Assembly (NCBI GenBank): GCA_001556125.1
Contig: LSIG01000157.1
Location: 1-28,660, forward strand
Length of the DNA stretch: 28,660 nucleotides
Source: Rhizobiales bacterium CCH10-E5
GTDB taxonomy: Bacteria; Pseudomonadota; Alphaproteobacteria; Rhizobiales; Beijerinckiaceae
Direction: 5' to 3'
Shown here: positions 1-8,689 of the stretch, one piece after another
Position numbering within the stretch: the first letter of the stretch is position 1
Layout of the letters: every line of letters begins with the position of its first letter
The notes under the pieces: model-generated
What the model saw: the letters and a program-made list of their open reading frames with translations, nothing else
Databases searched by the model: none
What the model was told of the DNA's origin: nothing
Made by a program: the position numbers and the translations under genes

Positions 1-2
1 CG

Positions 3-1283
3 CGCCGACCCTACCGTACCGCCAGAAATCAACCGGTTCTTGCGGGTGTCCAGCTCGCCCGCGGCGAATATGCCGCCGCCCAGTACCGCCGCATCGCAAA
101 GGATGGGCGCGAGGTGTGGATTCAGGCGAGCTACAACCCGATCATGGATGCGCGCGGCCGCCCCTATAAGATCGTCAAGTTCGCGACCGACATCACAGCC
201 AGCCACAAGGGCCAGCAACTCGAACAGGCGGTCCACGAAACCGGAGAGGTCATCGCCCGGGCCAAGAACCGCGACCTGACGGGCCGGATCGACTTGGCCG
301 GCAAGAGCGGAGAGGTGGCGGTCCTCTGCGGAGGCGTCAACGATCTCCTCGACACGCTGACGGATGTCGTCGGCGCGGTGCGGGCTATCGCCGATCGGAT
401 CGACGCGGCATCGACGCAGATTTCCGCCGACAGCCTGCAGCTGGCGCAGCGGACCGAGGTGAATGCCGCCAACCTGCAGGAGACCACCGCGACGACCGAG
501 GAACTGGCGGCCTCCGTCAAGACGAGTGCGAGCAATTCGCGTGCAGCGGTCGCGCTGGGCGAAGAAGCCAGCGAGGTTGCAAGGCGCGGCGGCGCCATTG
601 TCACCGAGGCGGTGGGCGCGATGGAGCGCATCGAGAAGGCGTCTTCGGGCATTTCGGAGATCATCTCGATGATCGACGAGATCGCCTTCCAGACCAATCT
701 GCTGGCGCTGAACGCCGCCGTCGAGGCGGCGAGGGCAGGCGAGGCCGGCCGTGGCTTCGCGGTCGTCGCCTCCGAGGTCCGAGCGTTGGCCGCGCGCTGC
801 AGCGAATCCGCTAATGGCGTCAAGACGTTGATCGCCAACTCTGCCCAGCAGATTCAAGCCGGTGTTGGGCTGGTGAAGGATGCTGGCCAGACTCTCGGCG
901 AGATCGTCTCCGCCGCATCCAAGGTGGCCGCGACGGTCAACGAGATTTCGGCTGCGGCGGGGGAGCAGTCCAAAGGCATCGACGAGATGGCCCGTTCAGT
1001 GGCGCATATGGATGAGCTGACGCAGCAGAACGCCACGCTCGCCGACCAGAGCGCCAAGGTGGCGCAGGACCTGAGGCGGGATATCGCCGCCCTCAGCGGG
1101 ATGGTGTCTTCCTTCACGGTCGACCGGGAAGGCAAGCCGGCGCCAGCGCGCCCGACAGAGGACCTTCGCCAGCCGAAGCAGATCGCGGGCTCGGTGGGCC
1201 TGCCGCGACTGCCCGCAGCGGCGCTGTCCCCGCCCCGGAAGCGAGCCGCCGCTGCCGGGGACAGGGGCTGGTCCGAGTTCTGA
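3..1283 (+). CDS. Methyl-accepting chemotaxis protein, PAS-containing (5' end outside window)
   Basis: Chemoreceptor that controls the CheA kinase. The reading frame is open from base 3, so the start lies upstream of the window. The first visible part is the end of a PAS domain with its PAC segment ([11 protein letters not shown], then [11 protein letters not shown] and KFATDIT at about bases 66-200). A HAMP-like stretch follows ([27 protein letters not shown]). Then comes the long MCP signalling coiled coil with the conserved hairpin tip ([22 protein letters not shown], seen at about bases 669-740, and [12 protein letters not shown]). No membrane segment is present in the visible part, which fits a cytosolic PAS-MCP. 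The last five residues, GWSEF, fit the xWxxF tether used by CheR/CheB in many receptors, and a Pro/Ala/Arg-rich linker precedes them. Residues upstream of GEY match the family poorly in this frame (see findings). The ligand is unknown; a PAS domain with haem or flavin is possible. Confidence 0.93.
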   Translation, partial: RRPYRTARNQPVLAGVQLARGEYAAAQYRRIAKDGREVWIQASYNPIMDARGRPYKIVKFATDITASHKGQQLEQAVHETGEVIARAKNRDLTGRIDLAGKSGEVAVLCGGVNDLLDTLTDVVGAVRAIADRIDAASTQISADSLQLAQRTEVNAANLQETTATTEELAASVKTSASNSRAAVALGEEASEVARRGGAIVTEAVGAMERIEKASSGISEIISMIDEIAFQTNLLALNAAVEAARAGEAGRGFAVVASEVRALAARCSESANGVKTLIANSAQQIQAGVGLVKDAGQTLGEIVSAASKVAATVNEISAAAGEQSKGIDEMARSVAHMDELTQQNATLADQSAKVAQDLRRDIAALSGMVSSFTVDREGKPAPARPTEDLRQPKQIAGSVGLPRLPAAALSPPRKRAAAAGDRGWSEF

Positions 1284-1284
1284 C

Positions 1285-1304
1285 GCCGGCCAAAGCCGGA
1301 TTTT
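1285..1304 (+). terminator. Rho-independent terminator after the chemoreceptor gene
   Basis: CCGGC, a CAAA spacer and GCCGG form a short GC stem directly behind the stop codon (1281-1283), followed by ATTTTG. The stem is only 5 bp, so strength is moderate, but position and T run fit an intrinsic terminator. Confidence 0.55.
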
Positions 1305-1405
1305 GCAGGGAGGAGCGGCGCGTCGCCTCTTGCCAGCGGCGCGCCGATAGGGTTTTGCCACGGGCTGAAGGGCCGTTCGCGGCCGCCCTCATTCGGAGCC
1401 CCGCC

Positions 1406-1915
1406 ATGGCCGAGCCGACCTCCAACAAGGCCTTCCCCGTCTCCTGGGACCAGTTCCACCGCGACGCGCGCGCGCTCGCCTGGCGGCTGGCGGAGAAGGG
1501 GCCGTTCGAGGCGATCGTGTGCATCACCCGCGGCGGGCTGGTGCCTGCGGCGATCATCTGCCGGGAACTCGGCCTGCGCCTGATCGAGACGGTCTGCGTC
1601 GCGAGCTATCACGATTACAAGAACCAGTCCGAGCTCAAGGTCCTCAAGGACGTCGCGCCCTCGATCAAGGCGATCGGCGACGGCAAGGGCAAGGGCGTGC
1701 TCGTCGTCGACGACCTGACCGATACCGGCAAGACGGCACGGGTCGTGCGCCAGATGCTGCCGAACGCGCATTTCGCCACGGTCTATGCCAAGCCCGCCGG
1801 CGTGCCCACCGTCGACACCTTCGTCACCGAGGTCAGCCAGGACACCTGGATCTATTTCCCTTGGGATATGGGGCTATCCTATGTCGAGCCCATCGCCAAG
1901 GATCACAAGGGCTGA
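1406..1915 (+). CDS. gpt: Xanthine(-guanine) phosphoribosyltransferase
   Basis: Purine salvage enzyme that joins xanthine or guanine to PRPP, giving XMP or GMP; cytosolic or loosely membrane-bound. The 169-residue product has the type I phosphoribosyltransferase core. The PRPP-binding signature [13 protein letters not shown] lies at about residues 98-110, TRGGLVPA at 41-48 is the early loop, and WIYFPWDMG near the C-terminus is typical of the Gpt branch that closes over the purine. The open frame extends 51 bp upstream, but ATG 1406 is preferred because homologous proteins begin just before the [11 protein letters not shown] segment; the extension is Ala/Pro/Arg-rich and unlike the family. 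E. coli Gpt is about 152 residues, so length is normal. It stands alone between a terminator and a membrane methyltransferase gene 52 bp downstream. Confidence 0.93.
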   Translation: MAEPTSNKAFPVSWDQFHRDARALAWRLAEKGPFEAIVCITRGGLVPAAIICRELGLRLIETVCVASYHDYKNQSELKVLKDVAPSIKAIGDGKGKGVLVVDDLTDTGKTARVVRQMLPNAHFATVYAKPAGVPTVDTFVTEVSQDTWIYFPWDMGLSYVEPIAKDHKG

Positions 1916-1967
1916 GGACCGCAAGGACTGAGGGTGGGCCGGCCGCCACCGTCTTGAGGAGATCGCG

Positions 1968-2462
1968 ATGATCGACGCAGCGACGGACCGGCCCAACCGC
2001 ATTCCCTGGCCGCCCCTGCTTTATGGCGGAGCGATCCTGCTCGCGATCGCACTGCAGTGGCTGCTGCCGCTGCCCGATCCGGCGCCCGACGGCGCACTGG
2101 CAGGCTGGCTCGACCCCGTCGGCTGGGCGCTGCTGATGCTCGGCGCCGGCTTCGATCTCTCCGCGATGGCGACGATGGCCCGCGCCCGCGCCAACATCCT
2201 GCCGCATCGCGCCGCGACCGCGCTGGTCGAGAGCGGCCCATTCGCGATCAGCCGCAACCCGATCGATTTCGGCAACACGCTGATGATGGCAGGCGCCGGC
2301 CTCGGTCTCGGCAATCTCTGGCTGATCGTGACGGGGCTCGTCGCCGCGGCCCTGGTGCTGAAGCTCGCGATCGAGCGCGAGGAGCGCCATCTCGAAGCGG
2401 TGTTCGGTCCGGATTGGCTGGCCTATCGCGGCCGGGTGCGCCGCTGGATCGGCCGGCACTGA
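1968..2462 (+). CDS. Isoprenylcysteine carboxyl methyltransferase-like membrane protein
   Basis: Small integral membrane protein of 164 residues related to the ICMT/phospholipid-methyltransferase superfamily, which uses S-adenosylmethionine to methylate lipids or lipid-linked groups. Hydrophobic segments are visible at about residues 16-35, 50-63 and 103-128. The diagnostic C-terminal half is present: GPFAISRNPIDFGN (about 89-102), then IEREERHLEAVFG and WLAYRGRVRRWI, the usual cofactor-binding tail. The usual RNPMY pattern reads RNPID here. A GAGGAG Shine-Dalgarno sequence lies about 8 bp before the ATG. The true substrate in bacteria is unknown for most of this family; prenylated cysteine is not expected. 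It converges on eamA with only 9 bp between the two stop codons. Confidence 0.8.
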   Translation: MIDAATDRPNRIPWPPLLYGGAILLAIALQWLLPLPDPAPDGALAGWLDPVGWALLMLGAGFDLSAMATMARARANILPHRAATALVESGPFAISRNPIDFGNTLMMAGAGLGLGNLWLIVTGLVAAALVLKLAIEREERHLEAVFGPDWLAYRGRVRRWIGRH

Positions 2463-2471
2463 GAGCGAGGT

Positions 2472-3389
2472 TCAGCGCGCCCGCAGCGCTACGCTCATGC
2501 CGGCGATCACCAGCACCATGCCGGCGACCTCGATGGAAGAGGGATATTCGCCGAGCAGCAGGATCGCGGCCAGCGCGGTGACGACCGGGTTAAGCGGCAG
2601 GAACAGCGTCGCCCGCGAGGCGCCGAGCCACTCGACCGATTTGGTGTAGAGAAACAGTGCGCCGACGCCGACGAGCGCGCCCTGATACACCGCCTGCAGC
2701 GCGATCGCCGGCCAGGCGACCTCGCCGAGCCGGATCGGCATGGTCAGGGCGAAGACCGGCAGCAACAGCAGCGAGAGCAGGCAGGTCGCGATGGTGACGT
2801 CGATGGCGTCCGTCCGCCAGCGCAGAGCGAGTAGCCCGAAGACCGACCACATCACGGCGTTGGCGACGAAAAAGAGATCGCCGATCCAGGCGCCGGCCCC
2901 CGCGCCCGATTCCCTGAAGGCCTGCCAGCCGAAGGCGCCGATGCCGGCCAGCACCAGAGCGAGCCCGAGCAGCCGCAGCGGCCCCGGCCGCTCGCCCATC
3001 ACGAAGAAGGCCAGCGCCACCGTCATCACCGGGATCAGGCCGGGGACGATCACCGAGGCGTGCAGCGCCGGGGCGAAGGTCGCGCCGCCGACGAGGACGA
3101 GGGCATAGGGTGCGCCGGCGAGTGCGGTCAGGATCAGCGCCCGCCGCCAGCCGAGCGCGCCGACCGGAAAGGGCCGCATCCGCCGCCGCGCGAGCGGCAG
3201 CAGAAGGAGCGAGGCGACGACGAAGCGCAGGATCGTGACGTCCGCTGCGCTCAACCCGTCCGCGACCGACTGGCGCGAGACCACGGACTGCACGCCCCAG
3301 ATCAGGCTGGTCAGCAGGCCGCAGCCGATGCCGAGCCAGAGGTTGCGGCGCGCCAGAGCGGCCGGAGCGGAAGAGGCGAGATCTGACAC
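2472..3389 (-). CDS. EamA (DMT superfamily) transporter
   Basis: Inner-membrane permease of the drug/metabolite transporter superfamily with two EamA repeats and about ten transmembrane helices in 305 residues. Visible marks are LTSLIWGVQSVVSRQSV in helix 1, the TILRFVVASLLLLPLA segment of helix 2, FVMGERPGPLRLLGLALVLAG closing the first repeat, and LLLGEYPSSIEVAGMVLVIAGM closing the second. Family members export amino acids, drugs or metabolites; substrate cannot be read from sequence. The open frame continues upstream to a TTG at 3470, but that extension is Arg/Gly-rich and non-conserved. GTG 3389 (VSDLASSAP) puts a short hydrophilic leader before helix 1 and is preferred, although no strong ribosome-binding site is seen. 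It lies 120 bp downstream of the carbamoyl hydrolase on the same strand and could export or import a product of that pathway. Confidence 0.85.
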   Translation of the reverse strand: MSDLASSAPAALARRNLWLGIGCGLLTSLIWGVQSVVSRQSVADGLSAADVTILRFVVASLLLLPLARRRMRPFPVGALGWRRALILTALAGAPYALVLVGGATFAPALHASVIVPGLIPVMTVALAFFVMGERPGPLRLLGLALVLAGIGAFGWQAFRESGAGAGAWIGDLFFVANAVMWSVFGLLALRWRTDAIDVTIATCLLSLLLLPVFALTMPIRLGEVAWPAIALQAVYQGALVGVGALFLYTKSVEWLGASRATLFLPLNPVVTALAAILLLGEYPSSIEVAGMVLVIAGMSVALRAR

Positions 3390-3484
3390 GGGGGGCTTTC
3401 GCGAGGGCCGGGGCCGGAGAATGGCTCCGGATGCGCCGGCTGCTATGCGGCCACGGTGGCGGCAGGGCAAGGGGCGCCGGCGCC

Positions 3485-3500
3485 GGCGCAGCCCTGCGCC
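3485..3500 (-). terminator. GC hairpin between carbamoyl hydrolase and eamA genes
   Basis: GGCGCA and TGCGCC flank a 4-base loop just after the hydrolase stop codon, next to a 12-bp perfect palindrome GGCGCCGGCGCC (3473-3484). There is no T run, so it is at best an attenuating structure between the two genes. Confidence 0.25.
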
Positions 3501-3509
3501 CGGCGCGGC

Positions 3510-4712
3510 CTACCCCGCCAGAAAGCGCTCGGCTGCGCCGTGCAGCACCTGAATGCCCAAAGCGAGGTCCTCGTCCTTCGTGTCCTCGCTCCAGTGATGC
3601 GAGATGCCGCCGATCGAGGGCACGAACAGCATCGAGGCGGGCATGGTGCGGGCGATGACCTGCGCGTCATGGCCGGCGCCGGAGGGCATGGTCTGCCAGG
3701 CGCCGGGCGCGAAGGCTTCGGCGGCGTCGGAGAGGGCCTGCATCATGGCGGGGTCGCAGAGCGCCGGGACTGCCTTCGAAACCGAGGTCAGCGTGATCCT
3801 GCAGCGCTCGCGGCGGTTGGCCTCCTGCACCAGCGATTTCAGCCCCGCCTCCAGCCGCTCCAGCACCGCGACCGAGACGTCGCGGAACTGGAACAGGACC
3901 TCGGCCCGGCCGGGAATGATGTTGGGCGCATCGGGCTCGAGCCGGAAGCGGCCGGTGGTCCAGGTCGTGCGCTCGCCGACGAGGCGGGGGAACTCGGCGT
4001 CGATGGCCGCGAGCAGCCTGACCGCGCTCAGCCCAGCATCCTTGCGCTCGGCCATGGTGGTGCCGCCGGCATGATCCTGCTGGCCCTCGACGACGATGCG
4101 CCACTGCCAGATCGCGACGATGCCGGTGACGACGCCGAGCCGCAGGCCCGCCCCTTCGAGCTGCGTGCCCTGCTCGATATGCATCTCGTAATAGCCCTTG
4201 TAGCGGCCGATCTCGAGCTGCCGGCGCGGCAGGCCCTCGAGGCCGGCGGCGCGCAGGGCCTCGCGCAGCGGCGTGCCGTCGGTGCGGTTGCGGGCGCCGT
4301 CGATCGCCTCCTCGGTCAGATCGCCGATCATCGAGCGGCTGCCGGGCAGGCTGAGGCTGAAATGCCCCTCCTCGTCGGCGAAGGCGCAGACATCGACCGG
4401 CAGGCCTGCCCGGGCGAGCGCGATGCCGGCGACGACGCCGAGCGCGCCGTCGAGCCAGCCGGCCTCGTTCTGCGATTCGATATGGCTGCCGACGAGCAGA
4501 TGCGGGCCGGGGCTGGGATGGCGGCCATAGACGTTGCCGATGCCGTCGATCGAGGCCTCCAGCCCGCATGCGGTCAGCTTCGCCATCAGCCAGCGGCGGG
4601 CCTCCATGTCCTGCGGCGAATAGGTCGGGCGGTGGACGCCGGTCTTGAAGGTGCCGATGCCGCGCAGCTCGTAGAGATCGCGCAGGAAGGCTTCGGTGTC
4701 GACGGCAGGCAT
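3510..4712 (-). CDS. Zn-dependent M20 hydrolase, N-carbamoyl-amino-acid hydrolase / allantoate amidohydrolase family
   Basis: Cytosolic amidohydrolase of 400 residues that cleaves the carbamoyl (ureido) group from N-carbamoyl amino acids or related ureido acids. The binuclear metal site is intact by eye: H77 in GSHIES, D88 in WLDGALG, E114/E115 in FADEEGHFS, H178 in MHIEQG and H372 in GGISHH. The dimerisation-domain motif QQDHAGGTTM (211-220) and SGAGHDAQ (344-351) are also typical. ATG 4712 gives the family's usual length; the open frame runs on upstream only because the strand lacks stops. The gene sits 47 bp downstream of a RutB-type amidohydrolase, so a ureido compound is a likely substrate. 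Beta-ureidopropionase, hydantoin-derived carbamoylase, and allantoate or ureidoglycine hydrolase are alternatives that sequence alone does not separate. Confidence 0.88.
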   Translation of the reverse strand: MPAVDTEAFLRDLYELRGIGTFKTGVHRPTYSPQDMEARRWLMAKLTACGLEASIDGIGNVYGRHPSPGPHLLVGSHIESQNEAGWLDGALGVVAGIALARAGLPVDVCAFADEEGHFSLSLPGSRSMIGDLTEEAIDGARNRTDGTPLREALRAAGLEGLPRRQLEIGRYKGYYEMHIEQGTQLEGAGLRLGVVTGIVAIWQWRIVVEGQQDHAGGTTMAERKDAGLSAVRLLAAIDAEFPRLVGERTTWTTGRFRLEPDAPNIIPGRAEVLFQFRDVSVAVLERLEAGLKSLVQEANRRERCRITLTSVSKAVPALCDPAMMQALSDAAEAFAPGAWQTMPSGAGHDAQVIARTMPASMLFVPSIGGISHHWSEDTKDEDLALGIQVLHGAAERFLAG

Positions 4713-4759
4713 GGCGGGCTCGCTTTCGGGCAGTTGGGCGGCGCGGGACGATGTCGCGA

Positions 4760-5497
4760 TCAGGCCGGCGGCTGCTGGCCGACCGCGCCGGCGAAATCGG
4801 CCACGGTCGAGACCCAGCCGAAGAAGGTCTCGATGTTGTAGAGCGCGGCCTTCTGGGCGAAGTCCGGCCCGGCCGCATGGGTGGCGTCCTCCAGCACGAC
4901 GCTGAAATATTCGAGATGGAAGGCGTCGCGCAGCGAGGATTCGACGCAGACATTGGTGGCGATGCCGGTGAAGACGAGATTGCGGATGCCGCGCGCCCGC
5001 AGCAGGCTGTCGATGTTGGTGTTGAAGAAGACGCTGTAGCGCGGCTTGGGCACGACGAGATCGCCCGGCTGCGGCGTCAGCGCATCGACGATGGCGTAGT
5101 CCCAGCCGCCCTTGGCGAGGAGCTTGCCGTCGAGTTCGGGCCGGCGGCGCATCGTCTTCAGCGCATTCGACTTGTGCCAGTTCGGCGAGCCCGGCCCGCC
5201 CGCTTCGCGATACGCGGCGTCCCAGCCGTTCTGCAGGAAGATCACCGGGATGCCGGCGCTGCGGGCGGCCTCGGCCGCCAGCGCGACCTGCCGGATCACG
5301 GCCGGCGTGCCGGTGATGTCGAAGCCGGCGAGGTCGATATAGCCGCCTGCGGAGGCATAGGCGTTCTGCATGTCGACGACGATCAGCGCCGTGCGTTCCG
5401 GATCGAGCCGCAGCGGTTCCGGCCGGGCCGGCAGGACGATCGAGGCGGCGGCATCCTGTTCGGGCAGGCCGGCTGCGGCGGCGGACGAGGCAGGCAT
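4760..5497 (-). CDS. rutB: Ureidoacrylate amidohydrolase (RutB), cysteine hydrolase of the isochorismatase fold
   Basis: In the Rut pathway of uracil breakdown RutB hydrolyses ureidoacrylate, releasing carbamate and aminoacrylate. This 245-residue protein follows E. coli RutB closely through the core: [74 protein letters not shown] and [10 protein letters not shown]. The cysteine-hydrolase triad is visible as D42, K151 and C184 ([16 protein letters not shown]). ATG 5497 is chosen over ATG 5503 because GGAG lies 6 bp upstream of it. An Ala-rich leader of about 25 residues precedes the conserved region. No rutA, C, D, F or G lies in the window. The partners are instead an M20 carbamoyl hydrolase 47 bp downstream and an EamA permease, so the physiological role may differ from classic uracil use. 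Confidence 0.9.
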   Translation of the reverse strand: MPASSAAAAGLPEQDAAASIVLPARPEPLRLDPERTALIVVDMQNAYASAGGYIDLAGFDITGTPAVIRQVALAAEAARSAGIPVIFLQNGWDAAYREAGGPGSPNWHKSNALKTMRRRPELDGKLLAKGGWDYAIVDALTPQPGDLVVPKPRYSVFFNTNIDSLLRARGIRNLVFTGIATNVCVESSLRDAFHLEYFSVVLEDATHAAGPDFAQKAALYNIETFFGWVSTVADFAGAVGQQPPA

Positions 5498-5664
5498 CGG
5501 CATCTCCGGCTGGGCATCGAGGCGTATGAGGGCGAGCATCGCATGCCGGGCAGGGCGGGCAAGATGCGCCTGCCGGTCCAGCAAGAGCCATGCCGGGGCC
5601 TGCTTGCGCTGCCTTGGTGTTCCGGTCTGAAACTTGCCTCGGCCGATTCCGGGAGGGCTGCGCG

Positions 5665-8490
5665 ATGAACGACGGGGTCGAGAGCGTGATCGGCGACGAG
5701 GCGGCGCTGGCCGCGCGGCTGCTGGACGAGATCGCCCAGGCGCGGGCCGATGCCCGCGAAGACCCTTTCGGCAATCCGGTCCTGCGCGTGACGCTGTGGT
5801 TGACGCGGCGGATGGACCGCGGCGAGCTCGATGTCGAGGCGGCCTGCGGGCTGGTGCGCCGGCTGGGACGCGAGGCCCTGCGCCAGCGGGCCGGGCGGCT
5901 GGCGGCCTATGTCGGGCTCGACGGCGATGGCGAGGCGGCCTTCGCCACGCTGGCCGGCAGGCTGGCCGAGTCAGCCGCGGGCGCTGCCGATCCGCTGGCC
6001 GCCTATCGCGAGGCCGTCGAGCGGCTGCGCTTCGCGGCCGTCTTCACCGCGCATCCGACCTTCGGCATGAGCCGGAAGCTCGCCCATGCGCTCGCGGCCG
6101 AGGCCAGCGGGGAGGGCGGCGGCGAGGCGGTGATCGGCGACGACGCGCTCTCCTTCCGGCCCGACGGGCGGATCACGCTGCAGGACGAGTTCGAGCAGGC
6201 GCGCTACGCCGTGCGCCATGCCCGCGACGCGATCGATCGGCTGAACGCGGCGCTGCTGCGGGCGGCGCAGGGGCTCGCGCCCGAGCGCTGGAACGAACTG
6301 GCGCCGTGTCCGGTCATCCTCGCCTCCTGGGTCGGCTGCGACACCGACGGGCGCACCGATATCGGCTGGTGGGACACGCTGCGCTACCGGCTGGAATCGA
6401 AGCAGGGCCAGTTCGCGCGCATCCTGGAGAAGCTGCCGGCCGTGCCGGCAACCGCTGCCGTGCGCGAGCTGGTCGGCACGGCGCTGGCGGCGGTCGAGCG
6501 GCAACTGGCGCTGGCGCCGCCGATTACGACGCAGCCGGCCCTGCCGGCGCTGCAGGCCTTCGCGCTGGCGCTGGTCAACGAGCGCGAGGCGGCGCTGCCG
6601 GAGGCCTCGCGCCTGATCGCGGCGCTGGACGAGGCGATCGGGCTCTCTTCCGACGACGACACCACGATGGCGCTCTGTCTGGTCAGGGCCGGCTGCGTCG
6701 CCCATGGCGTCTCGATCGCGCTGCCGCATTTCCGGCTCAACGCCTCGCAGCTCCACAACGCGATGCGCGGCGTGATCCCGCTCGACGAGGAACCGACGCA
6801 GCCGGCGCAGCGGCGCGCCTTCCTCTCGGCGGTGAACGGGCTCCTGGCGAAGGTCGCGCCGATCGCGGTCGATTTCGGCGCGCTGGCGGCCGAGCGCGCC
6901 TCGGCGACGCGGATGCTGATGACGATCGCGCAGATCGTGAAGCATGTCGACGGCACCAAGGCGGTGCGGTTTCTCGTGGCCGAGACGGAGACGGGCTACA
7001 CGCTGCTCTGCGCGCTCTGGCTCGCCAGCCGCTTCGGCATCGCCGACCGGGTCGAGATCTCGCCGCTCTTCGAGACGGAAGACGCGCTGGAGCAGGGGCC
7101 GCGCATCATCGACGAGGCGCTGCGCAGCCCGCATTTCCGCGCCTATCTCAAGCGACATGGCCGCTTCTGCGTTCAGTTCGGCTATTCCGATTCTGGTCGC
7201 TATATCGGGCAGGTCGCCGCGACCTTCTGGATCGAGCGGCTGCGCATCCGCATCTGCGAGCTGTTGCGCCGCTACGATCTCGCCGAGGTCGAACTCGTCA
7301 TCTTCGACACCCATGGCGAATCCGCCGGGCGCGGCGCCCATCCCGGCAGCCTCGCCGACCGGCTGGCTTATCTCGAACCCGCCTGGGCGCGCGCGGCTTT
7401 CGCCAGGGCCGGCCTGCGCTCGGTGCGCGAAACCAGCTTCCAGGGCAGCGACGGTTATCTGATGTTCGGCACGCCGCAGCTGGCGGCGGCGACTATCGGG
7501 CGCATCGCGGAGGCGGTGCTGGTGCCGGTGGCCGACGATGTCTCCGACCCGATCTATGACGAGCCCGACTTCGCTAGCGAGTTCTTCCAGACCGTGCGCG
7601 AGGAAATGACGGCGCTGGTCGACGACCCCGGCTACGCCGCGCTGATCGGCACCTTCGGCCCCTCGCTGCTCGACAAGACCGGCTCGCGGCCCGCCGCGCG
7701 CCAGAGCGATGCCGGCGGGCCGACGCGCATCCGGCATCCGCGCGAATTGCGCGCCATTCCCAACAACGCGATCCTGCAGCAGCTCGGCTGGCTCGCCAAC
7801 AGCGTCCACGGTATCGGCCAGGCGGCGGCGCGCGCGCCCGACCTCGTCAACGCGATGCGCGAGCGCTCCGACCGGTTCGACCGGGCCTACCGGCTGGCCG
7901 AGCACGCGCTGGCGGCGAGCGATCTCGACGTGCTGCGCGCCTATCTCGACTCGCTCGACCCCGGCAGCTGGTTCGACCGGGCGCGGCGCACGCTGCGCGA
8001 GGGACGTCGCGACGAGCTGCTCGCGGTCGGTGAGGCGCTGTCGCGGCTCGATCTCGCGCCTTCGCTGCGCAGCCTGTTCTGGCGGCTCTCCTCGGATGCG
8101 CTGAAGCTGAAGGCGGCTGCGCCGGATGTGCCGGAGATGCCGGCGCGGCTGGTGGCGCTGCATGCGCTGCGGCTGGCGGCGATGCACGGCATCTGGCTGC
8201 GGGCCAGCCATATCCCGGATTTCCGGCCCCATGCCGGCATCACCCGCGAGGTGCTGGTCGAGCGGCTGCTGCGGCTCGACGTGCCGGCCTGCCTCGCCCT
8301 GCTTGCCGACATTTTCCCGCTGCGGCCCGACCCGACCATCGGGCTCGATTTCGGCGAGCCGCCAGGCCCGCGGGAAACCGGCACCTATGAGGCGCTGCAT
8401 CGCGACGTGATCGCGCCGATGCAGGCGCTGTTCGAGCTGCTGCGCGAGATCTCCGGCGCGATCCAGCACGAGATCGGGGCGTTCGGCTAG
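5665..8490 (+). CDS. Divergent phosphoenolpyruvate carboxylase homologue
   Basis: A 941-residue protein of PEP carboxylase length and overall plan; the classic enzyme makes oxaloacetate from PEP and bicarbonate. Recognisable landmarks in order: TAHPT with H130, [10 protein letters not shown] (220-229, canonical SWMGGDRDGNP), PHFRLNAS (canonical LDLRQNS, Arg kept), [10 protein letters not shown] (metal-binding Glu kept), GYSDSGR (506-512, metal-binding Asp kept), [15 protein letters not shown] (548-562), and [14 protein letters not shown]. Departures are notable: the glycine loop HGRGGSxGRGG is shortened and reads [13 protein letters not shown] reads QGS (593-595), and the C-terminus ends IGAFG instead of the usual NTG. 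ATG 5665 has GGGAGGG 7 bp upstream; longer in-frame extensions lack support. It may be a functional divergent PEPC or a paralogue with changed chemistry; I therefore withhold the ppc symbol. Confidence 0.82.
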   Translation: MNDGVESVIGDEAALAARLLDEIAQARADAREDPFGNPVLRVTLWLTRRMDRGELDVEAACGLVRRLGREALRQRAGRLAAYVGLDGDGEAAFATLAGRLAESAAGAADPLAAYREAVERLRFAAVFTAHPTFGMSRKLAHALAAEASGEGGGEAVIGDDALSFRPDGRITLQDEFEQARYAVRHARDAIDRLNAALLRAAQGLAPERWNELAPCPVILASWVGCDTDGRTDIGWWDTLRYRLESKQGQFARILEKLPAVPATAAVRELVGTALAAVERQLALAPPITTQPALPALQAFALALVNEREAALPEASRLIAALDEAIGLSSDDDTTMALCLVRAGCVAHGVSIALPHFRLNASQLHNAMRGVIPLDEEPTQPAQRRAFLSAVNGLLAKVAPIAVDFGALAAERASATRMLMTIAQIVKHVDGTKAVRFLVAETETGYTLLCALWLASRFGIADRVEISPLFETEDALEQGPRIIDEALRSPHFRAYLKRHGRFCVQFGYSDSGRYIGQVAATFWIERLRIRICELLRRYDLAEVELVIFDTHGESAGRGAHPGSLADRLAYLEPAWARAAFARAGLRSVRETSFQGSDGYLMFGTPQLAAATIGRIAEAVLVPVADDVSDPIYDEPDFASEFFQTVREEMTALVDDPGYAALIGTFGPSLLDKTGSRPAARQSDAGGPTRIRHPRELRAIPNNAILQQLGWLANSVHGIGQAAARAPDLVNAMRERSDRFDRAYRLAEHALAASDLDVLRAYLDSLDPGSWFDRARRTLREGRRDELLAVGEALSRLDLAPSLRSLFWRLSSDALKLKAAAPDVPEMPARLVALHALRLAAMHGIWLRASHIPDFRPHAGITREVLVERLLRLDVPACLALLADIFPLRPDPTIGLDFGEPPGPRETGTYEALHRDVIAPMQALFELLREISGAIQHEIGAFG

Positions 8491-8511
8491 GGATTCAAGC
8501 CTGGCGGCATC

Positions 8512-8601
8512 CGTCATTGCGAGGAGCGTCGCGACGAAGCAATCCAAGCGGACATCGAGCGCTTCGGGGCCTGGATTGCTTCGCTTTCGCTCGCAATGAC
8601 G
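8512..8601. repeat. Dispersed palindromic intergenic repeat, about 90 bp
   Basis: The left arm begins CGTCATTGCGAG and ends CGAAGCAATCCA (8512-8546); the right arm (8572-8601) is its inverse, TGGATTGCTTCG to CTCGCAATGACG. The arms pair at both ends with a variable middle. This matches the short palindromic repeat I know from intergenic regions of Bradyrhizobium- and Bosea-like genomes (from memory, not searched). It lies 22 bp after the PEPC-like stop codon and would form a stable stem in the mRNA, but lacks a T run, so it is not a classical terminator. Only one copy is visible in this window. Confidence 0.85.
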
Positions 8602-8689
8602 GCGTGGGCGGGCTTCGATCGTCGTTGCATCCTCAGGATATCGGCTTACCTAGGCTGAGAGGAAACGCCAGCCGGGAGCCGAGCCAAGC

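Noticed and set aside
3667..4953. Long minus-strand open frames inside the hydrolase/rutB region, and matching plus-strand ones
   Set aside because: They are Arg-rich shadow frames of the real genes, produced by scarce stop codons at high GC; no family resemblance.
5971..8547. 858-residue open frame antisense to the PEPC homologue
   Set aside because: Low-complexity Arg/Gln/Asp-rich product typical of the antisense frame of a GC-rich gene; the plus strand has clear PEPC motifs.
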